DNA of 64,000 nucleotides from Phenylobacterium sp. NIBR 498073. Lineage in GTDB: Bacteria; Pseudomonadota; Alphaproteobacteria; Caulobacterales; Caulobacteraceae. The stretch is from contig NZ_CP114599.1 of the NCBI RefSeq assembly GCF_027286305.1, positions 1,364,001 to 1,428,000 on the forward strand, written 5' to 3'. A program made the translations under genes and the position numbers. This document shows positions 7,900 through 16,171 of this stretch, one piece after another (the first letter of the stretch is position 1; the number at the start of each line of letters is the position of its first letter). The notes below the pieces were generated by a model. That model had not been told where the DNA came from and searched no databases. It was given only the letters and a program-made list of their open reading frames with translations.

Positions 7900-9501
7900 A
7901 TGACCTCGAAGAAGACCGGTTATCTCCTTGGCGCCCTGGCGGGCGTTGGAGTCGCGACGGCCGCCCTCGCTGGCGCCAATCTCGCGGATCAGCCGCGAGC
8001 AGAGTCCAGCGTCGACCGCGGCCTGCTGATGCGGACGTCAACCGCGCCGATCTTCGCCCCGCCGCCGGGCGCGCCGCTGTCCTTCGCCGACATCTTTGAA
8101 AAGGTCTCGCCGGCGGTGGTCTCGATCAACGTCACCTCCGACGTCGACCCGTCCGCCCTGCGCCGCGTGCCGGGCTTCGAGAACTTCCCCTTCGACATCG
8201 TCCCGCGCCAGGGGCCGGGCGGCGGTGACGACGAGGAGGGCCAGCAAGGCCAGCAGGGGCAGCAAGGCCAAGGCCAGGGACGCGGCCAGCCGCGCCTGCC
8301 CAGCCAGCAGTCGTCCGGCTCGGGCTTCTTCATCTCGTCCGACGGCTACATCGTCACCAACAACCACGTCGTCGAGAACGCCAAGGAGATCAAGGTCGTG
8401 CTCAAGGACGAGCGCGAACTCGACGCCGTCGTCGTCGGTCGCGACGAGGGCACCGACCTGGCCGTCCTGAAGGTCAAGGGCAACGGCTTCCCGTATGTGA
8501 ACTTCGAAAACGCCGGCAAGCCGCGCGTCGGCGACTGGGTCATCACGGTCGGCAACCCGTTCGGCCTCGGCGGCACGGCGACGGCCGGCATCATCTCAGC
8601 CTACGGTCGCGACATCGGCGAGACCTTCGTCGACTACATCCAGATCGACGCGCCCATCAACCGGGGCAACTCGGGCGGCCCGACGTTCGACGTCTATGGC
8701 CGGGTGATCGGCGTCAACACCGCGATCTTCTCGCCGTCGGGCGGTTCGGTCGGCATCGGCTTCGCGATCCCTGCGGACGTCGCCGATTCGATCACCAAGC
8801 AGTTGATCGCGGGCGGCAAGATCACCCGCGGCTACATCGGCGCTTCGATCCAGAACTTCACCGCCGAGATGGCCGAGGCCCAAGGCCTGGGCGCCCAGCG
8901 CGGTGCGATCGTCGCCAACGTGACCCCGGGCGGACCGTCCGAGCGCGGCGGACTGCAGTCGGGCGACATCGTCACCTCGGTGAACGGCGTCAACGTCAAG
9001 ACCTCGTCCGAGCTGACCCGCGAGGTGGCCAAGGCCAAGCCTGGCGACGTGCTGCGGCTGGACGTGCTGCGCGCTGGCAAGCGCAAGGCCGTCGAGATCC
9101 GCTCGGGCGTGCGACCGACCGAACGTGAGCTCGCCGCCAACGACAACCAGCAGGGCGGCGCGAACCGCGGCGGCGGCGACAAGCCCGACGCCCAGGCTCA
9201 GCGTCCGGTCGTGCTCGGTCTGGCCCTGGCGCCGCTCGACGAGGCTTCGCGTCGGCGTCTCAACCTCGATCCGGGCTTCAAGGGCCTGCTGATCGCCAGT
9301 GTCGACCAGTCGTCGGACGCCGCGCAGCGCGGCCTGCGCAAGGACGACATTCTCGTTCAGGCGAACGGCGAGCCGGTGACCACGGCGGCGGAATTCTCGG
9401 CGGCGGTCGCCAGCGCCAAGAAGGCCGGTCGTCAGAGCATCTTGGTCGGGGTGCATCGCGGCGGTCGCACGTCCTTCCTGCCGCTGAAGATCTCCGGCTA
9501 G
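7900..9501 (+). CDS. degP: Periplasmic serine endoprotease, DegP/HtrA family
   Basis: A 533-residue Do-type protease that degrades misfolded envelope proteins. An N-terminal hydrophobic segment (about residues 7-28) serves as signal or anchor. The trypsin-like domain carries the triad H156 (NNHVVENA), D186 (GTDLAVLK) and S258 (GNSGGPTF). Two PDZ domains follow at about 285-370 and 425-525, the second less conserved, which is the layout of DegP/DegQ. A Gln/Gly-rich low-complexity stretch at 113-130 corresponds to the variable regulatory loop. It lies 29 bp upstream of a two-component pair in the same direction, suggesting a shared envelope-stress role. Confidence 0.93.
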   Translation: MTSKKTGYLLGALAGVGVATAALAGANLADQPRAESSVDRGLLMRTSTAPIFAPPPGAPLSFADIFEKVSPAVVSINVTSDVDPSALRRVPGFENFPFDIVPRQGPGGGDDEEGQQGQQGQQGQGQGRGQPRLPSQQSSGSGFFISSDGYIVTNNHVVENAKEIKVVLKDERELDAVVVGRDEGTDLAVLKVKGNGFPYVNFENAGKPRVGDWVITVGNPFGLGGTATAGIISAYGRDIGETFVDYIQIDAPINRGNSGGPTFDVYGRVIGVNTAIFSPSGGSVGIGFAIPADVADSITKQLIAGGKITRGYIGASIQNFTAEMAEAQGLGAQRGAIVANVTPGGPSERGGLQSGDIVTSVNGVNVKTSSELTREVAKAKPGDVLRLDVLRAGKRKAVEIRSGVRPTERELAANDNQQGGANRGGGDKPDAQAQRPVVLGLALAPLDEASRRRLNLDPGFKGLLIASVDQSSDAAQRGLRKDDILVQANGEPVTTAAEFSAAVASAKKAGRQSILVGVHRGGRTSFLPLKISG

Positions 9502-9530
9502 GCTGCGTTCAATCCTGGGGGCCTGAACCG

Positions 9531-10202
9531 ATGCGGATTCTGATTGTCGAAGACGATCTCGAGGCGGCCGAGGTCATGGACCGCGGCCTCACCGAGGCCG
9601 GCCATGAGTGCGTTCGGGCCAGCGACGGGGAGGCGGGCCTCTCCGCCGCCCAGGCCGGCGAGTTCGACGTCATGATCGTCGACCGCATGATGCCGCGGAT
9701 GGACGGCGTCTCGATGGTCCAGGCGTTGCGGCGTGAGGGCGACCAGACCCCGGTGCTGTTCCTGTCGGCGCTGGGCGAGATCAACGACCGCGTCGAGGGC
9801 CTCAAGGCCGGCGGCGACGACTATCTGGTCAAGCCCTATGCCTTCGTCGAGCTGATCGCTCGGGTCGAGGCGCTGTCGCGGCGGCGCGAGACCGGGTCGG
9901 TCCAGACCCTGCTGCGGGTCGGCGAGCTGGAGATGGATCTGATCGCCCGCACGGTGCATCGCCAGGGCAAGGAGATTGACCTGCAGCCGCGCGAGTTCCA
10001 GCTGCTGGAGTTCCTGATGCGCCACGCCGGCCAGTCGGTGACGCGCACCATGCTGCTCGAGAAGGTCTGGGAGTATCACTTCGACCCGCAGACCAATGTC
10101 ATCGACGTGCACGTCTCGCGACTGCGCTCGAAGATCGACAAGGGCTTCGACCGAGCGATGCTGCAGACCGTCCGCGGGGCGGGCTACCGCCTCGACCCCT
10201 AA
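9531..10202 (+). CDS. OmpR-family response regulator
   Basis: A 223-residue two-domain regulator. The receiver has E7-D8-D9, phospho-acceptor D51 (MIVDRMMPRMDG) and K101 (YLVKPYAF). The winged-helix domain runs from about 125 to the end (LQPREFQLLEFLM, NVIDVHVSRLRSKI, VRGAGYRLDP). It is followed 15 bp later by its kinase and preceded by the HtrA protease. The branch looks like the QseB/RagA-like regulators. Control of the neighbouring protease is inferred from synteny only. Confidence 0.92.
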   Translation: MRILIVEDDLEAAEVMDRGLTEAGHECVRASDGEAGLSAAQAGEFDVMIVDRMMPRMDGVSMVQALRREGDQTPVLFLSALGEINDRVEGLKAGGDDYLVKPYAFVELIARVEALSRRRETGSVQTLLRVGELEMDLIARTVHRQGKEIDLQPREFQLLEFLMRHAGQSVTRTMLLEKVWEYHFDPQTNVIDVHVSRLRSKIDKGFDRAMLQTVRGAGYRLDP

Positions 10203-10217
10203 GGCCGGGCGCGCGCC

Positions 10218-11630
10218 ATGCGCCTGCCGAGGCTCTTTCGGACCACGCCGTTCCGGCTGACGCTGCTGTTCCTGGCGCTGTTCGCAGCGGCGGCCAGCGC
10301 GTTCCTGGCCTACATTTATCTGGCGACCGCGGGCGAGGCGACGCGGCGCACCGACCAGAACATCACGCGCGAGATGCGCTCGCTGGTGGCAGCCTACGAC
10401 CGGGCCGGCGTCGATGCAGTGAACCAGTCGCTAATCGAGCGGGCGGCCAGCGAGCGGCCTTTCCTCTATCTTCTGATGAAGCCAGACGGCGCGCGGATCT
10501 CCGGCTCGATCGCAGAGTCGCCGATCGAGGACGCCGGCGCGGCGGTCGGCGTCTCCACCCGCGCCAGCTTCTCGGTCACCGACGAGGACGCGCAGGGCCG
10601 GCTGGTGAAGCACCCGGCCCGGGGAATCCAGGAGCGGCTGAGCGGCGGCGAGATCCTGTTCGTCGGCGCCGACATCAGCGAAGACCAGGCCTACGTCGTG
10701 AAGATCACCCGCGCGCTCTGGGGGGCCGGGGCGCTGGTGATCGTGCTTGGCCTGGCCGGCGGCCTGCTGGTCAGCCGCAACGTCTCGCGCAGTATGGGCG
10801 CCTTGAACGACGTGGTGGCGGCGGTCCGCAACGGCGACTTCGACGCCCGCGCCGCGGTGCGCGGCGCCCGCGACGAGTTCGACGAGCTGTCCGAAGGCAT
10901 CAATGAGATGCTCGACCGCCTGCAGCGTTCGATGGCCGGCCACCGTCACGCCGGCGACGCCATCGCCCATGACCTGCGCTCGCCGCTCACCCGGTTGCGG
11001 GCGCGACTGGAGACCGCCTATCTCGATGTCGAGGCCGGCAAGGGCGACGCCGAAGAGGCGCTGGCCCAGGCGCTCGACGACACCGACGGGGTCCTGAAAA
11101 CTTTCGGCGCTGTGCTGGCCATCGCCCGGCTGCAGGCCGCCGGCCAGGCGCCCGACCAGCACCTGTTCGATCCGGCCGAGCTGGCTGCCGACCTGGCCGA
11201 ACTCTACGAGCCGACCTGCGAGGACAAGGGCCTGGAGTTCGGGGCCGAGTTGGCCAGGAACCTGCAGGTCCGCGGCAATCGCGAGTTCCTGGCTCAGGCG
11301 CTGGCCAACCTGCTGGACAACGCGGTGAAGTACACGCCGGCCGGCGGGGCGATCATGCTGCGGGTGCGTCGCCGCTCGTCCGGCGAGATCGAGTTTTCGG
11401 TGACCGACACCGGACCAGGGGTGCCCGACGAGGATCGCGCCCGCGTGGTCGAGCGCTTCGTGCGCCTGGAGAACAGCCGCAGCGAGCCGGGCTCCGGGCT
11501 CGGGCTCTCGCTGGTCGCCGCCGTCGCCGAGGCGCATGGCGGCCGGCTTGAGCTGTCGGAAGGGCCTGGCAAGGTCGGCGAGATGGGGCCGGGCCTACGG
11601 GTGGCGCTGATCCTGCCGCGGGCGGCCTGA
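10218..11630 (+). CDS. Sensor histidine kinase, partner of the preceding regulator
   Basis: A 470-residue membrane kinase. TM1 is at about residues 14-37, a periplasmic sensor of about 130 residues follows, TM2 is at about 167-187, then a HAMP domain (SRNVSRSMGAL onward). The phospho-accepting His is H251 in DAIAHDLRSPLTRL. The catalytic domain shows NLLDNAVKYTP (N-box), DTGPGVPDEDR (G1) and GSGLGLSLVAAVAEAHGG (G2). All residues needed for activity are present. Upstream gene order (protease, regulator, kinase) suggests an envelope-stress circuit; the ligand is unknown. Confidence 0.9.
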   Translation: MRLPRLFRTTPFRLTLLFLALFAAAASAFLAYIYLATAGEATRRTDQNITREMRSLVAAYDRAGVDAVNQSLIERAASERPFLYLLMKPDGARISGSIAESPIEDAGAAVGVSTRASFSVTDEDAQGRLVKHPARGIQERLSGGEILFVGADISEDQAYVVKITRALWGAGALVIVLGLAGGLLVSRNVSRSMGALNDVVAAVRNGDFDARAAVRGARDEFDELSEGINEMLDRLQRSMAGHRHAGDAIAHDLRSPLTRLRARLETAYLDVEAGKGDAEEALAQALDDTDGVLKTFGAVLAIARLQAAGQAPDQHLFDPAELAADLAELYEPTCEDKGLEFGAELARNLQVRGNREFLAQALANLLDNAVKYTPAGGAIMLRVRRRSSGEIEFSVTDTGPGVPDEDRARVVERFVRLENSRSEPGSGLGLSLVAAVAEAHGGRLELSEGPGKVGEMGPGLRVALILPRAA

Positions 11631-11684
11631 TCGGCGAGCGCCGTGGGTGGCGCGGCGGCGTCGCCCGGCTAATGTCGTTCCCCG

Positions 11685-14576
11685 ATGACTCGATTGATTG
11701 ACGCTATCCGCCCCTGCGGTCCGATCGCCGACGAGAAGGCAGCCGAGCGCGCCCGCAATGTGCTGGAGGAGGCCGCGGCCCGCGACAGCTGGACCACCCA
11801 GCTGGAACGCGCCTGGCCGGCCTTAGCGCCGGTGTTCGGCGCTTCGCCCTACCTGACCGGCCTGGTGCGCCGCGATCCTGGCCGGTTGCGCGATCTGCTC
11901 GACAGCGAGCCGGCGGCGCGGTTCGACGACCTTCTGGAGCGGACGGCGGCGCTGGCCCAGGCCGATTGGGACGCCGCCAAGGCCGGGTTACGCAAGCTGA
12001 AGGCCGAAGCGCACCTGCTCATCGCCCTGGCCGACCTCGGCGGGGTCTGGAACCTCGATGAGGTGACGGGCTCGCTGACCCGTTTCGCCGATGCGGCGCT
12101 GGCCTCGGCGCTGACCGTGGCGGCGCGGGGGGAGCTAGAGGCCGGCCGCCTGGCCCGCATGGGCGAGGGCGAGGAGGGCCCGGTCCCGGGCTGGTTCTGC
12201 ATCGCCATGGGCAAACACGGCGCCTATGAACTCAACTACTCCAGCGACATCGACATCTCGGTTTTCTACGAGCCTGAGGTGCTGCCGCTGGCCGACGGGA
12301 TCGAGACCCAGGCCTTCGCGGTCCGCCTGACCCATCGGCTGGCCGACATGATGCAGGACAAGACCGGCGACGGGTACGTGTTCCGCGTCGATCTGCGCCT
12401 GCGGCCCGATCCGTCGTCGACGCCGCCCGCCGTGCCGGCCCCGGCGGCGTTCGATTATTACGAGAGCGTCGGCCAGAACTGGGAACGGGCGGCCTTCATC
12501 AAGGCGCGGGCGGCGGCAGGCGACATCGGCCGCGGCCAGGCGTTCCTCGACGAGCTGGCGCCCTTCATCTGGCGCAAGAACCTCGATTTCGCGGCCATCG
12601 CCGATATCCATTCGATCAAGCGGCAGATTCACGTCCACAAGGTCGACGAGCGCCTGACCGCCAAGGGCGTCGACCTCAAACTCGGCCGCGGCGGCATCCG
12701 CGAGATCGAGTTCTATGTCCAGACCCAGCAGCTGATCCTCGGTGGTCGCCACCCCGAGCTGCGCTCACCGCGCACGCTCGATGCGCTGCGCGCCCTGGAG
12801 GCGGCCGGCCACGTCTCGGTCCAGGCCGCCGACGAACTGACCGAGGCCTATCGCCAGCTGCGCAGCGCCGAGCACCGGGTCCAGATGCTGGCCGACGAGC
12901 AGACCCACCGGCTCTCCGAATCCGACGGCGAGCGCAAGCGGGTGGCCGCGCTCTCGGGCTTTGATCGCGTGCGCAGCTTCGACGCCGCCATCGAGCGTAC
13001 CCTGAAAACCGTCAATGGGCGGTATGGCGAGCTTTTCCCCGACGAGGAGCAACTTTCCTCCCGGTTCGGCAGCCTGATCTTCACGGGGGTCGAGGACGAC
13101 CCGGAGACCCTGGCGACGCTGTCGCGGATGGGGTTCTCGCATCCGGCCACGATCTCGCAGACCATCCGCAGCTGGCACCACGGCCATATCCAGGCGACCC
13201 GCACGGCGCGCGGGCGCGAGCTCTTCACCCGGCTGGCGCCCAGGCTGCTCGATGCGGCCCAGGCCAGCGGCGCGCCGGATGCGGCCTTCACCCGCTTCGA
13301 GGCGTTCTTCTCCAAGCTGTCGTCCGGAGTGCAGCTGCAGTCGTTGTTCCTGGCCCAGCCGAAACTGTTCGAGCTGATGGTCCAGGTCATGGCCTTCGCG
13401 CCGCGGCTGGCCAGCACCTTGGCGCGTCGCCCGGCGGCGCTCGACGCCCTGCTCGACGGGGCCTTCTTTGCGAGCATCGACAGCGAGGAGGACCGCAGCG
13501 TTATGGCCCACGCGGTCGGCCGCGCCGATGGGTTTGAGGAGGTTATGGACGCGGTGCGCCGCATCCATCGCGAACAGGCGTTCCGCGTCGGGGTGCAGGT
13601 GATGAGCGGGGCCGCCAGCGCCGAGCTCGCAGGCCGTGCGTTCGCCGACCTCGCCGACATCTGCATGGAGGCCCTGGCTCCCGCGGCGCTGGCCGAGGCC
13701 GAGCGGCTTGGGGGGAGCTTCCCGGGCGAGGTCGCGGTCATCGCTCTCGGCAAATGCGGGTCGCGCGAGATGAGCGCCGGTTCGGACCTCGACCTGATGA
13801 CCCTCTATCGGGCGGCCGAGCCGGGCGCGATCTCGTCGATTAAGGAGTGGAGCGCCGACGTCTTCTATGGCCGCTTCACCCAGCGCCTGATCGCTGCGCT
13901 CTCGACCCCGACCGGGGAGGGCGAGCTTTACGAAGTCGACATGCAGCTGCGCCCTTCCGGGACCAAGGGGCCGGTGGCGGTCAGCTTCACGGCTTTCGAG
14001 GACTACTACGAACGGGAGGCCGAGACCTGGGAGCTGCTGGCTCTGACACGCGCCCGCGTGGTCTGGGCCAGCTCGTCGCAGTTCGCCGAGGCGGCTGCGG
14101 GCGCGGTCGAATCCGCCCTGCGCCGCCCGCGCGACCGGGCCCGGACCGCGGCCGACGTCCGCGACATGCGCGCGCTGCTGGAGCGTGAGCGGCCGCCGAA
14201 GGGCGAATGGGATCTGAAGCTTTCGCCGGGCGGCCTGGTCGATATCGAGTTTGCGGCCCAGTACCTGCAACTGGCCCACGCCGCCGATGGCGGCCCGCTG
14301 CGCCAGAACACCGCCGAGGCGCTGGCCGCCTTCGACGGGCTCGCTCCAGCCGACGCGCTCGCCGCCTTGCGCAAGGCCTGGGCCCTGCAGCAGAACCTGA
14401 CGCAGCTGCTGAAGGTCGCGCTGGGCGACAACGCCGATCCGACGGACGAGCCGAAGGCGTTTCGCACGCTGCTGGCCCGAGCCGGGGACGTGCGCGACTT
14501 CCGCGCGCTCCGCAACAAGCTGGAGAGCTCGCGGAAAGGCGCGCGGAGCGCCTACGAGACGATTGTCGGGGCGTGA
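11685..14576 (+). CDS. glnE: Bifunctional glutamine synthetase adenylyltransferase/adenylyl-removing enzyme
   Basis: A 963-residue cytoplasmic enzyme that adds AMP to, and removes it by phosphorolysis from, a tyrosine of glutamine synthetase according to PII signals. Two nucleotidyltransferase domains are visible: the N-terminal deadenylylase with YSSDIDISVFY at about residues 184-194, and the C-terminal adenylylase with GSDLDLMTLY at about 697-706. Each is followed by a helical GlnD-PII-uridylyltransferase-like region. DLKLGRGGIREIEF and DLKLSPGGLVDIEF are the matching repeated motifs. Full length for the family. It stands alone between a kinase and a sigma-factor operon. Confidence 0.96.
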   Translation: MTRLIDAIRPCGPIADEKAAERARNVLEEAAARDSWTTQLERAWPALAPVFGASPYLTGLVRRDPGRLRDLLDSEPAARFDDLLERTAALAQADWDAAKAGLRKLKAEAHLLIALADLGGVWNLDEVTGSLTRFADAALASALTVAARGELEAGRLARMGEGEEGPVPGWFCIAMGKHGAYELNYSSDIDISVFYEPEVLPLADGIETQAFAVRLTHRLADMMQDKTGDGYVFRVDLRLRPDPSSTPPAVPAPAAFDYYESVGQNWERAAFIKARAAAGDIGRGQAFLDELAPFIWRKNLDFAAIADIHSIKRQIHVHKVDERLTAKGVDLKLGRGGIREIEFYVQTQQLILGGRHPELRSPRTLDALRALEAAGHVSVQAADELTEAYRQLRSAEHRVQMLADEQTHRLSESDGERKRVAALSGFDRVRSFDAAIERTLKTVNGRYGELFPDEEQLSSRFGSLIFTGVEDDPETLATLSRMGFSHPATISQTIRSWHHGHIQATRTARGRELFTRLAPRLLDAAQASGAPDAAFTRFEAFFSKLSSGVQLQSLFLAQPKLFELMVQVMAFAPRLASTLARRPAALDALLDGAFFASIDSEEDRSVMAHAVGRADGFEEVMDAVRRIHREQAFRVGVQVMSGAASAELAGRAFADLADICMEALAPAALAEAERLGGSFPGEVAVIALGKCGSREMSAGSDLDLMTLYRAAEPGAISSIKEWSADVFYGRFTQRLIAALSTPTGEGELYEVDMQLRPSGTKGPVAVSFTAFEDYYEREAETWELLALTRARVVWASSSQFAEAAAGAVESALRRPRDRARTAADVRDMRALLERERPPKGEWDLKLSPGGLVDIEFAAQYLQLAHAADGGPLRQNTAEALAAFDGLAPADALAALRKAWALQQNLTQLLKVALGDNADPTDEPKAFRTLLARAGDVRDFRALRNKLESSRKGARSAYETIVGA

Positions 14577-14612
14577 GCGACGGATCGGGCCGGCCGTCGC
14601 GTTGAACAGGCG

Positions 14613-14635
14613 GCAGGGCGTAAGAGGCGCCCTGC
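14613..14635 (+). terminator. Hairpin after glnE
   Basis: An 8-bp perfect inverted repeat, GCAGGGCG (14613-14620) and CGCCCTGC (14628-14635), with a 7-base loop, begins 37 bp after the glnE stop. There is no U-tract, so it would be a weak intrinsic terminator or simply an mRNA-stabilising stem. Confidence 0.4.
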
Positions 14636-14705
14636 GCCAGAACAGAGGCCGTGACGGCGATTGAACGACATTGCAGGCTCCCATCCCTCGCAGGCGAGGT
14701 GACGT

Positions 14706-15248
14706 TTGAGCGATCCGGACGAGGAGCTGCTGACGCGCGTGGGCGAGGGCGACCCGGCGGCGGTGCGCGCGCTCGTCGCCCGCAAGCTGCCGCGGTTGCT
14801 CGCCCTGGCGGGCCGCATGCTGGGCGATCCCGCCGAGGCCGAGGATGTGGCCCAGGAGACCTTCGTGCGGGCATGGAAGCAGGCGCCCACTTGGCGGCCG
14901 GGCGGCGCGCGGTTCGACACCTGGCTGCACCGGGTGACTTTGAATCTCTGCTACGACCGGCTCCGCCGTCGGCGCGAAGTGGTCACCGACAGCCCGCCGG
15001 AGCAGGCCGACGAGGGGCCGGCGCCGGACCGTGGCCTGGAGGCCAAGGATGTCGGCGATCGGGTTGCGGCGGCCATGCAGCGCCTGCCCGAGCGGCAGCG
15101 GGAGGCTATCGCGCTGTGTCACTACCAGGAGCTCTCGAACATCGAGGCGGCGGCTCTGATGGGCGTCAGCGTCGAGGCCCTGGAAAGTCTTTTGGGGCGG
15201 GGGAGACGCGCTTTGCGCGCAGCGTTGGCGGATATGGTGGGAGGTTGA
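14706..15248 (+). CDS. ECF-type RNA polymerase sigma factor
   Basis: A 180-residue sigma-70 family factor with regions 2 and 4 only. Region 2 shows AEDVAQETFVRAWKQAPTW and FDTWLHRVTLNLCYDRLRR. Region 4 shows LPERQREAIALCHYQELSNIEAA, with the helix-turn-helix ending in LLGRGRRALRAAL. I place the start at the TTG at 14706 because GAGGT lies at 14696-14700, five bases upstream, and no ATG fits. It is followed at once by a one-TM protein and a CpxP/CnrX-like periplasmic protein, the gene order of membrane-controlled sigma factors. Its promoter targets cannot be read here. Confidence 0.88.
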   Translation: MSDPDEELLTRVGEGDPAAVRALVARKLPRLLALAGRMLGDPAEAEDVAQETFVRAWKQAPTWRPGGARFDTWLHRVTLNLCYDRLRRRREVVTDSPPEQADEGPAPDRGLEAKDVGDRVAAAMQRLPERQREAIALCHYQELSNIEAAALMGVSVEALESLLGRGRRALRAALADMVGG

Positions 15249-15252
15249 TCGG

Positions 15253-15672
15253 ATGACCCACGAACGTTTCGAGATACTGGCGCACGCCTATGGCGGCGAC
15301 ATCGCCCGCTGGCCGGCCGCCGAGCGTGACGCCGCCGCACTGCTGATGGCCGCCGAGCCGGAGTTTGCGCGGATCGTGCTTGGCGATGCCGGCGAGCTGG
15401 ACGCCGCCCTCGACCTATGGGCGCCGTTGGCGGTAACCGCGACCTTGCGTGAGGCGGTGGTCGCCTCGGCGCCCCTGCGTCGCTGGGGGTTGAACGCCTG
15501 GTTCCTGCGGGCCGGCGTTGGGGCCGGTCTGGCCGCGGCCTGCGCCGCCGGCCTTGTCGTCGGCGTGATGCTGTCCGACCTCACTCAGGCGACGGCCTCG
15601 GACGACACGGTCAGCGCCACGCTCAGCAACTATGACGACCTGTCGGGCCTGGTGACGCTGGAGGGCGCATAG
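15253..15672 (+). CDS. One-TM protein, candidate anti-sigma factor
   Basis: A 139-residue protein without a clear family match. About 90 cytoplasmic, acidic, helical residues (FEILAHAYGGDIARWPAAERDAA onward) precede one TM at about 93-115 (the AGLAAACAAGLVVGVML region), leaving a short periplasmic tail. That topology, the place directly behind an ECF sigma gene (4-bp gap, GGAGG at 15240-15244), and a periplasmic sensor gene next in line are what is known of CnrY-type anti-sigma factors. No ZAS zinc motif is present. The function is inferred from position and topology. Confidence 0.6.
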   Translation: MTHERFEILAHAYGGDIARWPAAERDAAALLMAAEPEFARIVLGDAGELDAALDLWAPLAVTATLREAVVASAPLRRWGLNAWFLRAGVGAGLAAACAAGLVVGVMLSDLTQATASDDTVSATLSNYDDLSGLVTLEGA

Positions 15673-16155
15673 ATGAGCCGCAAGACCCTGATGATCGCGC
15701 TTTTCGCCTCGCTGGCGGTGAATCTCTTCCTGGTCGGTGCTGTGGCCGGCGGCCTGGTCGTCGGCCAGAAGGTGCGGGCCGAGCGTCCACATATGGCCCA
15801 ACGTCAGAACCCGCCGCTGTGGCGCGCCGGGGACGCCCTGCCGCCGGACCGCGCGCAGGCCTATCGCAGCGCCCTGCGCGACCAGAGTCCGGAAGTGCGC
15901 GAGGCGATGCGCGCGGCCCGCGCGGCCCGCATGGAAGCCTGGCGCTCGATCGGACGGGAGCCTTTCGATCCGGCCGCCGCCAAACGCAGGCTGGCGGCCA
16001 TCCGCGCCCAGGAAGCCGACGCCCGCGGCCAGATCGAAGACGACATGATCGATTTCGCAGCCGGGCTCTCGCCCGAGGATCGCAAGGTCCTGGCGCGGGG
16101 CCTGACGGAGCGGCCCCGCGGACCGCGGCCGCCGATGGAGGCGCCGCAGCGCTAG
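15673..16155 (+). CDS. Periplasmic heavy-metal sensor-like protein (CnrX/CpxP family)
   Basis: A 160-residue protein with an N-terminal hydrophobic anchor (residues 6-28) and a long helical periplasmic domain rich in Arg and Ala. The pattern RAQAYRSALRDQSPEVREAMRAARA, followed by RRLAAIRAQEADARGQIEDDMIDFAAGLSPEDRKVLA, is typical of the CpxP/Spy/CnrX helical hairpin (Pfam heavy-metal resistance). It starts directly at the stop of the previous gene. In the Cupriavidus CnrYXH system such a protein senses Ni/Co and controls the anti-sigma factor. Here the His/Met metal ligands are not obvious, so the signal may be something else. Confidence 0.75.
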   Translation: MSRKTLMIALFASLAVNLFLVGAVAGGLVVGQKVRAERPHMAQRQNPPLWRAGDALPPDRAQAYRSALRDQSPEVREAMRAARAARMEAWRSIGREPFDPAAAKRRLAAIRAQEADARGQIEDDMIDFAAGLSPEDRKVLARGLTERPRGPRPPMEAPQR

Positions 16156-16171
16156 TCGATTGGAATTTGCG

